Shown here piece by piece: positions 25,104 to 32,639 of a stretch of 64,000 nucleotides of DNA. The DNA lies in assembly GCF_014287705.1 (NCBI RefSeq), contig NZ_JACOOY010000003.1, positions 124,001-188,000 of the forward strand. Direction: 5' to 3'. Each line of letters opens with the position of its first letter. Position 1 is the first letter of the stretch. The position numbers were made by a program, and so were the translations under genes. Origin of the DNA: Dorea_D hominis. GTDB lineage: Bacteria; Bacillota; Clostridia; Lachnospirales; Lachnospiraceae. The notes below the pieces were generated by a model. That model saw nothing but the letters and a program-made list of their open reading frames with translations, was not told the origin of the DNA and did no database searches.

Positions 25104-25914
25104 AAGGATAAAAAATAATATCAGACCAATATTACAACTTCTGTTGCTTGTTGGTGTGTTCTTTGCTCCGAGAATATTTAAAATTACAGAGTTAATAAAG
25201 ACCCCGCCTAAGCTGGAAGCGTCACAAAAAATATGTGATTATATTTTTTACTTTGCCTGGAAAGGTGGAGATTGGGCAATTGGTGTTTTCTTTTTAATAG
25301 TAGTATTGTTTATAATTAGAAAGTGGAATAAAACATATATGTTTAATAGAGGAAACTATTATAAACAGTACAGATATGGGTGGTATCGGATATGTTCAAA
25401 GATATTGGGGTACTCGGAATGTAACCTTATTCAGGTGCCGATATATATGCAATTTAAACTGGTGCTGAATGATACGTTCGATAAATATAATTGCGGAGAG
25501 TTTGATAAAAAAGAAAATGATACCATTTCAGTAAGTAAATCAAATTTTTCGCATGAAACAGATGAAGTGAATGTAATGATTTCTGATACATATCCTCTTT
25601 CATTGAGCCAATTACCGGAAATAAAGAAAAATATACCGACATTATTAATATCGCGTAATAATACTAATGATGTTAACAGATATGATAGTCCTGAATTAGT
25701 AAGGTGCGTTGTTAATGAAGTCAGGAGCTTAAATAATAATATAAAAAAAGTAAATGTTTATGCCACAACTAATCCATTAAATACAAAGAATATTGCCAGC
25801 AGTGCTTTTAAACTTGGAGGAAGAGATAATTTTAATGAAGTAAGAGTTTTCCAGCAAGAAAGGGATGGAATAAGAAAATTTAATAATAAGGGAATTGTCG
25901 TTTATAAAAGATAA
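25087..25914 (+). CDS. Two-transmembrane putative CBASS effector
   Basis: 275 residues. Two hydrophobic segments lie at about 14-29 and 63-78 (DWAIGVFFLIVVLFII), followed by a soluble domain of about 195 residues. That domain ends in alternating strand-like and helical segments (KKVNVYATTNPL, NIASSAFKLGG, EVRVFQQERDG, KGIVVYKR). It is the last gene of the operon, the usual effector position, so membrane disruption on binding a cyclic nucleotide is likely. The soluble part is not a nuclease, phospholipase or TIR domain that I recognise. It could be a divergent SAVED/CARF-like sensor as in other 2TM effectors; that is a guess. Confidence 0.75.
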   Translation: MKSIYERIKNNIRPILQLLLLVGVFFAPRIFKITELIKTPPKLEASQKICDYIFYFAWKGGDWAIGVFFLIVVLFIIRKWNKTYMFNRGNYYKQYRYGWYRICSKILGYSECNLIQVPIYMQFKLVLNDTFDKYNCGEFDKKENDTISVSKSNFSHETDEVNVMISDTYPLSLSQLPEIKKNIPTLLISRNNTNDVNRYDSPELVRCVVNEVRSLNNNIKKVNVYATTNPLNTKNIASSAFKLGGRDNFNEVRVFQQERDGIRKFNNKGIVVYKR

Positions 25915-25918
25915 GTCA

Positions 25919-26000
25919 GTGATAACACCATGATAACAAAATCCCCAAAAACCACACGGATACAGTGGAAAATCCGGACTTTCCCCCACAAATCACACGA
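25919..26000. repeat. Right subterminal repeat of the element
   Basis: GTGATAACA, three bases, TGATAACAAAAT at 25919-25942 matches the left-end copy at 12015-12038 (22 of 24), with a looser GTGGA/CCACAAATC block following. It lies immediately after the CBASS effector. Confidence 0.55.
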
Positions 26001-26040
26001 AAAATCATCATTTGCACACCGCAATACGCCAGTCTGATAT

Positions 26041-26096
26041 CGTGAAGGTGGACGTACTGTAGGATCAGGACGTGTTGCTACAATCATCGAGTAATA
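26041..26096. repeat. Right attachment repeat (attR)
   Basis: Exact 56-bp copy of the tuf 3' end including the stop codon. It has no promoter or start codon, so it is an attachment site and not a second tuf. Confidence 0.9.
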
Positions 26097-26099
26097 TAC

Positions 26100-26240
26100 G
26101 CGAAAGCAATGAATAAAGCGCCAATCAAGGCGATAAAAAAAGAGACTGCAAGCTTGCTTGCAAGTCTCTTTTTTTATCGCCTTGGAAGTGGGCATTTTAC
26201 GAATGCCCGCGAACGAACGACGAAGTCGTGAGATTGGCGC
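26100..26240. other. Small hairpin insertion flanked by ATATAC
   Basis: ATATAC occurs at 26094-26099 and 26241-26246. Between them lies a 57-bp near-perfect inverted repeat (26127-26183, AAGGCGATAAAAAAAGAG and its complement), itself inside GCGCCAATC...GATTGGCGC arms (26118-26126, 26232-26240). Compared with the tuf-downstream sequence at 11841-11870, this block interrupts otherwise homologous DNA. It could be a MITE-like insertion or a bidirectional terminator brought in by recombination. Confidence 0.45.
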
Positions 26241-26298
26241 ATATACAATAGATTTGTTATCGCAAGATAACGTTGTGTCCAAACGTAAGAAACCGATG

Positions 26299-26371
26299 GT
26301 ATGATAACCTATTGTAGTTCCCATAGCACGCAGTTTCCATTCTTCCTGGGTAGCGTTCAGCTTATCCAGCC
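26299..26371 (-). pseudogene. Remnant of a second Xre repressor 3' region
   Basis: The minus strand reads LDKLNATQEEWKLRAMGTTI-GYHTI, nearly identical to the C-terminal part of the repressor at 12107-12640 (DNA match to about 12158-12229). It follows a copy (26248-26290) of the DNA found just downstream of tuf at 11853-11893. It is the left end of an older related element, most of which is gone. Confidence 0.8.
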
Positions 26372-26373
26372 GA

Positions 26374-26656
26374 CAGTGAGAACAATGATTCAGATGCCGA
26401 AAAAGATATATTACAAGGTGTTTCTGATAGGTATGATCGTGTTGTGCGTGTTCTTGGAATAGAAACTGTAGATACAGCAGTACAGCAGGATATTCAAAAC
26501 GAGAAAGTCATGGAAGAAAAGAGACGGATGGAGCAAATGCCAAAAGGAAGCATTTACGAAAGATTAGCCTGGGGAATGAAAAAGGGCGATAAGATCGTTC
26601 ATTTACACTTTTGTATATATTGGAATAGCACTTTAGAAAACACTATGGTAAAATAA
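26374..26656 (+). pseudogene. Remnant of a MobV relaxase C-terminus
   Basis: The frame reads EKDILQGVSDRYDRVVRVLG and later EEKRRMEQMPKGSIYERLAW. It aligns with LQGIADRYNRLLRMLGKDMV and KEQMPKKIGDRIQWARE near the end of the intact relaxase at 17023-18447. No N-terminal relaxase domain precedes it; instead the Xre remnant adjoins directly. So an internal deletion fused the two ends of an older element. The ATG at 26444 is probably not a real start. Confidence 0.75.
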
Positions 26657-26691
26657 AGTGAAGAAAAATCGGAATTGACAGAGGTAATGAA

Positions 26692-26857
26692 CTAGAGCGT
26701 GTCTGAAAAATCATTTCCGCAATCTGCAAGCCCCACTTTGCGGTATATTTTACCCTCATTCGGTTGCCGTAGCCCGCTACGCCGCCCTTATTCGGATAAA
26801 ATCTCCCACAAACTGGGACTCGCAGCTCACGAAAAGCCTTTTTCAGACACGCTCTAG
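26692..26857. mobile_element. 166-bp MITE with 19-bp terminal inverted repeats
   Basis: CTAGAGCGTGTCTGAAAAA at the left end and its exact reverse complement at the right end bound 128 bp of non-coding DNA. The outermost CTAG at both ends suits insertion at CTAG with TA duplication, as for IS5-family (IS427-type) elements. No transposase is encoded, so it would move only with help from elsewhere. It sits between the element scar and the BceR-like gene. Confidence 0.75.
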
Positions 26858-26904
26858 GTCTTAACGAAGAGGAGAAATAGTTAACAAAGAGAGGTGCATA
26901 TGCT

Positions 26905-27594
26905 ATGCCAGGGATACTCGTGGTTGAAGATGATGAAAATTTAAATCGTGGAATTACATTCTCACTGAAAAAATCCGGATATGAGGTTTTTTCAGCAGAA
27001 TCAGTGAAAAAAGCGAAAAGAATTGCAAGTGATAATAATGTGGATGTTATCATTTGTGATGTGAATCTTCCGGATGGGAATGGACTGGAATTTGTAAGGT
27101 GGATGAGATGCAATTATAATACATACATTATTTGCCTTACAGCACTAGACCAGGAGATGGATCAGGTTATGGGATATGAAGCAGGGGCAGATGATTATAT
27201 TACAAAGCCGTTTAGTCTTTCGGTACTTCTTTTGAAAATAGAAGCATATTTCCGTCGCAGACAGGAGAAAACGGAAGCTAGAAAGATGATTTCGGGAGAT
27301 ATCGTATTTATCGCAGGAGAAATGAAAGTCCTGATAAAGAGTCGTGAAATCAGTCTGACAAAAACGGAGTTGAAAATGCTGACTTTTTTTCTTCAGAATC
27401 CGAAAAAGATTCTTTCAAAAACACAAATATTGGAAAATGTGTTTGATCTGGAAGGGGATTTTGTGGATGAAAATACAATCGCTGTTAATATCAGAAGACT
27501 CCGTGAGAAAATTGAAGACAATCCGGCTGCACCGGTCTATATAAAGAATATCAGAGGTCTTGGGTATATATGGAATCAGGAGGTAAGGCAGTGA
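26905..27594 (+). CDS. OmpR-family response regulator (BceR-like)
   Basis: 229 residues. The receiver domain has the acidic pocket VVEDDEN, phospho-acceptor D52 in VIICDVNLPDGNG, the Thr in CLTALD and the Lys in YITKPF. The winged-helix DNA-binding domain ends TVNIRRLREK-type (IAVNIRRLREKIEDNP...IRGLGYIW). The kinase overlaps its stop by 4 bp and a Bce-type ABC transporter follows. It therefore probably induces that transporter when cell-wall-active peptides are present. Confidence 0.93.
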   Translation: MPGILVVEDDENLNRGITFSLKKSGYEVFSAESVKKAKRIASDNNVDVIICDVNLPDGNGLEFVRWMRCNYNTYIICLTALDQEMDQVMGYEAGADDYITKPFSLSVLLLKIEAYFRRRQEKTEARKMISGDIVFIAGEMKVLIKSREISLTKTELKMLTFFLQNPKKILSKTQILENVFDLEGDFVDENTIAVNIRRLREKIEDNPAAPVYIKNIRGLGYIWNQEVRQ

Positions 27595-28835
27595 TAAAGA
27601 GATATTGCAAGAAGATCACAGTAGCGCTCTCCTTGGTTTTGCCTGTCATATTATTGTTTGCAATATTAAATTGCTTTACCACGTATGTGTTTTATGAAGA
27701 TTATAAATATAAAATGAATCTTATGACAGAGATTGCTGCAAAGGAAGAATTTTCCGGGCTGGATGCTGTTTCGGAATTGCTTAAGGATAAGGATATTGAA
27801 ACTAACGAACAGGGAAGGCGATTATTGGAGCAATATGGATACTGGGGGAATAAAGGGAATGCATTTTATTCACAATTCCGGCATCAGGTTATGGTGACCG
27901 GTGCTGTAAGTACTGTGATATGCGTGCTTCTTTTGACTTTTTTACTTTATTGGAAGAAAAAAGAAGATGCGTGTCATCAGAAAATTTTAGACCAGTTGGA
28001 AGAAATTCTGATCAGATTCCGTGAAAATAAATTTGATGCTTTACTGAAAACGGAAAATCCAGCAGAACTGGAAAAATTGAATGACCAGCTTGAAGCAATC
28101 GGACATCATATTCAGTTGCTAAAGGAAGAAGCACGGGAAGAAAAAGAGAGCACGAAAGAAATGGTTTCTGATATCTCTCACCAGTTAAAGACACCGGTTG
28201 CAGCTTTGGATACATGTTTTAGTGTGCTGATGCAGAATGACTTAAGTGCCACAGAACAGGAGGAGTTTCGTATCCGTTGTCGGAGTGCTCTGGATGGACT
28301 GGAGACATTATTGCAGTCGCTTCTTGATATATCCAAGATGGAAACTGGACTGATTCAGATTAATAAGAAAAAACTTCCGCTTATGGATACTGTCATATCT
28401 GCTGTGAACTGTACTTATCCAAAAGCGGATGAGAAAGAAATTGAATTCGTTTTTGACTATGCAAAAGAGCTGGAAACATGCACGATTATGCAGGATAAAA
28501 GGTGGCTTGGTGAAGCTGTGATCAACGTTCTGGATAATGCGGTCAAGTACAGTCCGTGTGGTTCAAAAATATTTATCCGGTTACAAAAAAGAAACGATCT
28601 TGTAAGAATGGAAATTGAGGATCAGGGAATTGGTATTCCGCAGAATGAGTATCACAAAATTTTTCAACGATTTTACAGAGGAAGTTCCAGGAAGGTCATG
28701 GAAAAGAGTGGTACAGGAATCGGACTTTTTCTATCGAGAGAAATTATCGAAAAACACGGAGGTACAATCATGGTAACCTCCGGCAAAAAGAAAAAAGGAA
28801 GCACGTTTGTGATTCAATTACCATATGTTGGTTAA
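27591..28835 (+). CDS. Sensor histidine kinase (BceS-like)
   Basis: About 414 residues from GTG 27591, which overlaps the regulator stop (GTGA) and has CAGGAGG eight bases upstream. Two membrane helices lie at about 10-30 and 100-118 with a moderate extracytoplasmic loop. The DHp H-box is SDISHQLKTPVAALD (His about 197), and the ATPase domain shows NVLDNAVKYSP, DQGIGIP and GTGIGLFLSREI. In Bce systems the kinase usually senses through the transporter permease; this kinase has a larger loop than the shortest Bce kinases, so some direct sensing is possible. Confidence 0.92.
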   Translation: MIKRYCKKITVALSLVLPVILLFAILNCFTTYVFYEDYKYKMNLMTEIAAKEEFSGLDAVSELLKDKDIETNEQGRRLLEQYGYWGNKGNAFYSQFRHQVMVTGAVSTVICVLLLTFLLYWKKKEDACHQKILDQLEEILIRFRENKFDALLKTENPAELEKLNDQLEAIGHHIQLLKEEAREEKESTKEMVSDISHQLKTPVAALDTCFSVLMQNDLSATEQEEFRIRCRSALDGLETLLQSLLDISKMETGLIQINKKKLPLMDTVISAVNCTYPKADEKEIEFVFDYAKELETCTIMQDKRWLGEAVINVLDNAVKYSPCGSKIFIRLQKRNDLVRMEIEDQGIGIPQNEYHKIFQRFYRGSSRKVMEKSGTGIGLFLSREIIEKHGGTIMVTSGKKKKGSTFVIQLPYVG

Positions 28836-28844
28836 ATTTTAAGT

Positions 28845-28887
28845 GGGCAGAAATCTTACAATTCTGTAAGACTTCTGCTCGTTTTTT
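28845..28887 (+). terminator. Terminator between kinase and ABC transporter genes
   Basis: GGGCAGAAATCTTACA pairs with TGTAAGACTTCTGCTC, followed by GTTTTTTG. The transporter must therefore have its own, presumably regulator-dependent, promoter in the following 125 bp. Confidence 0.8.
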
Positions 28888-29013
28888 GAAAGTGAAATGA
28901 AAGATTATCCTGATACAATTTGGATGTAGGTTGAAAAATGACCAATTATATAAACAGGCAAAGAAAGTGTGCTGAAAAGGTACGTTTTACAGAATTGAAA
29001 AGGAGGTAGCACA

Positions 29014-29688
29014 TTGAGTGTGATATTAGAAACCAAGCAGCTTTGTAAGTTTTATGGCGCGGGTGAGAATCAGGTCAAAGCGGTCAATCAGGTGGACATT
29101 CAGATTGAGCAGGGAGAATTTGTCGCAATTGTCGGAAAGTCAGGTTCCGGTAAAAGTACATTACTTCATATGCTTGGAGGGCTAGACACCCCGACAAAAG
29201 GCAGTGTTACTTTAGCAGGGAAAGATTTATACAGGATGAAGGAAGATGCCCTTGCTGTTTTCCGCAGAAGAAAAATCGGATTTGTTTTTCAGGCATTTAA
29301 TCTGGTTTCATCTGTTAATGTCTGGGAAAATATTGTACTGCCACTGGGGCTGGATGGAAGAAAAGTGGATGAAGCGTATGTAAATGATATCATTGCAACT
29401 CTGGGGATTGAAAACCGGATTTATAATCTGCCAAATCAGTTATCCGGAGGACAGCAGCAGAGAGTAGCAATTGCAAGAGCACTGGTGAATCGTCCGGAAA
29501 TTATATTTGCAGATGAGCCGACAGGAAATCTTGATTCTAAGACCAGTGATGAGGTAATCGCTCTGCTTAAGATGACAGCAAAAAAATATGGACAGACAAT
29601 TGTAATGATTACCCATGATGACGAAATTGCACAGGTCGCTGACCGTATTCTGGTGATTGAGGACGGACAGGTGGTGGATTTCAGATGA
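29014..29688 (+). CDS. ABC transporter ATPase, MacB/BceA type
   Basis: 224 residues. Walker A GKSGSGKSTLL, Q-loop FVFQAFNLV, signature QLSGGQQQRVAIARAL, Walker B IIFADEPTGNLDS and the switch His in VMITHDDEIA are all present. It powers the FtsX-type permease encoded immediately downstream (4-bp overlap). By context it belongs to a peptide-antibiotic resistance module such as BceAB/VraFG. A TTG or ATG-like start at 29014 has AAAAGGAGG upstream. Confidence 0.93.
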   Translation: MSVILETKQLCKFYGAGENQVKAVNQVDIQIEQGEFVAIVGKSGSGKSTLLHMLGGLDTPTKGSVTLAGKDLYRMKEDALAVFRRRKIGFVFQAFNLVSSVNVWENIVLPLGLDGRKVDEAYVNDIIATLGIENRIYNLPNQLSGGQQQRVAIARALVNRPEIIFADEPTGNLDSKTSDEVIALLKMTAKKYGQTIVMITHDDEIAQVADRILVIEDGQVVDFR

Positions 29689-32129
29689 AGACAATAAGCA
29701 GGATTGCATATAGCAATGACAAAAGGAACAGGACAAGAAGTATACTGATCATGATGGCAATCTGTCTGACCACGATGCTGCTTGTTATCATCAGTACTGT
29801 GGGAAATGGGGTAATTCATTTACAGAAAAGTCAAGCGGCAGGATCATATGGAAGCAATTATGGTCTGTTTGTTTCCGCAGACGGATCGCAGCTAAAAGAA
29901 GTAAACCGCCGTGCGGAAATAGATGCTACAGGCACTATGTGCACCGAAGGTATCATAAAAGGCAATGAAAAAGGCGGGTTTGTCTGCATGGATGAGACTG
30001 CAAGAAAAATGCTTCCTTATAATAAAGAATATGAGTTGAAGGAAGGAAAGTATCCGGAAAAAATGCAGGAAATTGCCGCAGGAAGAGCATTTTTTCGTGC
30101 AATGGGGTATGGTGATGTAAAGATCGGAGATACGGTTACACTGGATTACCGCGCAGGGATGCAGTCAGAATATAAGCCGGAAGAATTTGTTGTCAGCGGA
30201 ATCCTATATGACCGGGATGAGTATACCATCGAGGCATCTTATGTTGCTTTCGGGTCACAGGAGTTTTATGATGAGCACGTCGCAGAGAATGACAGACAGT
30301 ATAATATTTATTTTACTTTAAATGATTCTGCAAATGTATCTATGAATAATATTGATTCGGTTATAAAGCAGATTGCAGCAGCTTGTGGGATCGAAGAAAA
30401 AAACGTTATAGTCAATGATCTCTATTTGCAATGGGTCTTGCAGCCGAGTTATGAAACGATTGCGGTATGCGGGGTTTTGATTCTTGCAATTGTACTTTTC
30501 TCTGTTGTGGTCATTTATAATATTTTTCAGGTCGGTATTGCCAACAAGATACAGGAGTATGGAAAAATCAAGGCTCTGGGAGCGACAAAAAAGCAGATGA
30601 AACAACTGATCTTCAGAGAGGGCATTTTTTTGACATTTTTTTCAATACCAGTTGGATTGCTTTTTGGCTTTCTGATTGCAAAATGCGGTTTTAACTGGCT
30701 GGTAGAACAGGGGAACCTTGTATCAACCGGAACTGGCTCTATGGGAGTTCAAAATCAGCAGGTGCCTCTGTTTTCCCTGCCTGTTATGCTTCTATGTATT
30801 TTCGTGTCATTTTTTACCGTTGCTTTGGCACTGCGTAAACCAATGAAAATTGTTTCACGGATTTCACCTATCGAAGCAACACGGTATTTAGAAAATGCAG
30901 AAACACACAAAAAAGGAAAACGAAATGGCAGAAAAAATGTCACCGTGTTTTCTATGGCAATGGCAAATATAACGGGTAATCCAAAAAGAACCATTGGTAC
31001 CATTCTCACACTGGGGCTTTCCTGCGCATTGTTTGTGATTATCTCTAATTATGTAGGAAATATTGATACGGAGCATGAAGCACGTCTTTCCGTTAATCAT
31101 GGACAATTTGAACTGCAGCTTGACTATTCTGCTGAGTACGATGAAAGATATCCGGAGAATAATCTGGATACGATTCTGACGGATAATCCATTGAATGATT
31201 CAATGATTGAAGAAATCAAAAGCATTCCAGGAGTGACAGATGTCATGACGAGAGAGATTGTCTCTGTAAATCTGAACGGAACAAGATTTCCGGCTGATAT
31301 TGTGAGTAAAAATGATTTTGATTTTATGCGCCAAGACGGTGATATTGGCTCTATGGACTATGATAAGGCGGTAAAGAATGGTGATATTTTCTTTGGTTGG
31401 TCGGCATGGATGGAACAAGATGGATATGCTCCGGGTGAATCCATTGCATTTGACTTTGAGAATGGAAGTGGAACCTATACCTATCAGGGAAAGATTGCAG
31501 GATCCTTTGTAAGTGCGGACACTTATCTTGTCATTCCGGAAGGTGTATACCGTTCCATGAATCCGAGGGGAACAGCCTATGGCTATCTGTGGGTGGACTG
31601 TGATAAAAAAGATGTTGCATCTGTGGAACAGAGTCTGAATACTTTGATTTCTAATACTTCGCATATAAAAATGGATACCTATCATGCACAGTTACAATCT
31701 GCAGAATTCACAGCTCGCATGATGAAGCTTGGCTGTTATCTGTTTATGGCGGTTGTAGGACTCATCGGTTTTATGAATATGGCAAACACCATAATCATGA
31801 ATATTACGACAAAAAAGCAGGAATATGGTGTATTACAGGCTGTGGGTATGACAAATAAACAATTAAATTTATGTCTGCAGTTACAGGGAATGATGTTTAC
31901 GGTTGGTACCATATGCGTAGCTTTGATCATTGGTCTGCCGCTCGGCTATGCACTTTTTTCCTATGCAAAACATAATGGAATATTTGGAATGAATATCTAT
32001 CATGTTCCAATCGTACCAATTTTTATTATGATTTTTTTGGTCGGTCTGTTGCAGATTGTACTTTCCTGCGTTTTAAGCAGTAATCTGAAAAAGGAAACGC
32101 TGGTAGAAAGAATAAGGTATCAGGGATAG
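29685..32129 (+). CDS. FtsX-domain ABC permease (BceB-like)
   Basis: 814 residues. A first membrane helix lies near the N-terminus (SILIMMAICLTTMLLVIIS), then a large extracytoplasmic domain. FtsX repeat 1 follows (about 255-400, with YGKIKALGATKKQMKQLI), then a second extracytoplasmic domain and FtsX repeat 2 (about 680-810, with YGVLQAVGMTNKQLNLCL). This two-FtsX architecture matches MacB/BceB-like permeases. It probably detects and removes or shields against cell-wall-active peptides with the ATPase and the two-component system upstream. Confidence 0.9.
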   Translation: MKTISRIAYSNDKRNRTRSILIMMAICLTTMLLVIISTVGNGVIHLQKSQAAGSYGSNYGLFVSADGSQLKEVNRRAEIDATGTMCTEGIIKGNEKGGFVCMDETARKMLPYNKEYELKEGKYPEKMQEIAAGRAFFRAMGYGDVKIGDTVTLDYRAGMQSEYKPEEFVVSGILYDRDEYTIEASYVAFGSQEFYDEHVAENDRQYNIYFTLNDSANVSMNNIDSVIKQIAAACGIEEKNVIVNDLYLQWVLQPSYETIAVCGVLILAIVLFSVVVIYNIFQVGIANKIQEYGKIKALGATKKQMKQLIFREGIFLTFFSIPVGLLFGFLIAKCGFNWLVEQGNLVSTGTGSMGVQNQQVPLFSLPVMLLCIFVSFFTVALALRKPMKIVSRISPIEATRYLENAETHKKGKRNGRKNVTVFSMAMANITGNPKRTIGTILTLGLSCALFVIISNYVGNIDTEHEARLSVNHGQFELQLDYSAEYDERYPENNLDTILTDNPLNDSMIEEIKSIPGVTDVMTREIVSVNLNGTRFPADIVSKNDFDFMRQDGDIGSMDYDKAVKNGDIFFGWSAWMEQDGYAPGESIAFDFENGSGTYTYQGKIAGSFVSADTYLVIPEGVYRSMNPRGTAYGYLWVDCDKKDVASVEQSLNTLISNTSHIKMDTYHAQLQSAEFTARMMKLGCYLFMAVVGLIGFMNMANTIIMNITTKKQEYGVLQAVGMTNKQLNLCLQLQGMMFTVGTICVALIIGLPLGYALFSYAKHNGIFGMNIYHVPIVPIFIMIFLVGLLQIVLSCVLSSNLKKETLVERIRYQG

Positions 32130-32422
32130 CAAGTAAATAGAAAATGCATAGCGCTTGTCACCAATATGGTTCAAAAGGGATAAAAATGTATGGACCAATA
32201 TATAATTGATATGCTAAAAGATCATGCACAAAGAGTAATCGAATATCGCACTGAAATGTCGAGATAGACAATTTATATATTTGCATAAAAAAAACATTGC
32301 TTCATCTTCATATGCAGAATAAAATTATTATATAAGCAACATATTCAAGTCGAGCAGCCGCGAGACTTGGCGTGTGATTAGGGTCAGCGTAAGCTGACAT
32401 ATTTTTTACAGATTAGGAGGAC
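32130..32422. other. Intergenic stretch with no supported gene
   Basis: AT-rich, with a possible 25-codon frame at 32190-32267 (MDQYIIDMLKDHAQRVIEYR) that lacks a good ribosome site. GGTCAGCGTAAGCTGACA near 32380 makes a short hairpin followed by TATTTTTT and may end the transporter transcript. Confidence 0.4.
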
Positions 32423-32542
32423 ATGCGCGTGGAAAGAATTGAACCGGCAATTGTGCCACAGAGAAGACTGATCAAAGGAAAGGTATTCTTGTGGGAAAGT
32501 GCCAAAGACTGGCATGATATATGGGATCGAGAGGACGAATAA
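32423..32542 (+). CDS. 39-residue Trp-rich small protein
   Basis: MRVERIEPAIVPQRRLIKGK then VFLWESAKDWHDIWDREDE. An AGGAGG lies six bases before the ATG. The basic N-terminal half and acidic, three-Trp C-terminal half make a distinctive layout. It stands alone between the transporter and the transglutaminase-like gene; a short inverted repeat with T run follows near 32550-32575. I do not recognise the family, and translation rests on the ribosome site and codon pattern only. Confidence 0.45.
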   Translation: MRVERIEPAIVPQRRLIKGKVFLWESAKDWHDIWDREDE

Positions 32543-32639
32543 TGGATAACCCGCTCTTGTTGAGAGCCTTTTTTAATTATAATGCAAGAAGAAGCAGATG
32601 AAAAGGAGAAATATTTATAAATATTCGAGGAGGAAGAGT

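Larger units (their letters stand above)
11843..26096. mobile_element. Tuf-targeting integrative mobilizable element with a defence island
   Basis: A 14.25-kb block bounded by an exact 56-bp repeat of the tuf 3' end. In order it carries a divergent Xre repressor, a small HTH protein, a tyrosine integrase, small genes, a CHC2 primase-like protein, a VapE ATPase, a DUF5348 protein, a candidate oriT, a MobV relaxase and TnpV. The cargo is an EcoRII-like restriction-modification set with Vsr and a type II CBASS operon. No type IV secretion genes are present, so it should be mobilizable rather than self-transmissible. The cargo, especially 21829-25914, is visibly more AT-rich than the core genes. 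The repressor-integrase end and the far end share a short related motif (12015-12097 and 25919-26000). Confidence 0.9.

Noticed and set aside
26041..26096. A second tuf gene fragment with coding function
   Set aside because: Only 56 bp, exact copy of the tuf end, no start or promoter; explained as attR.
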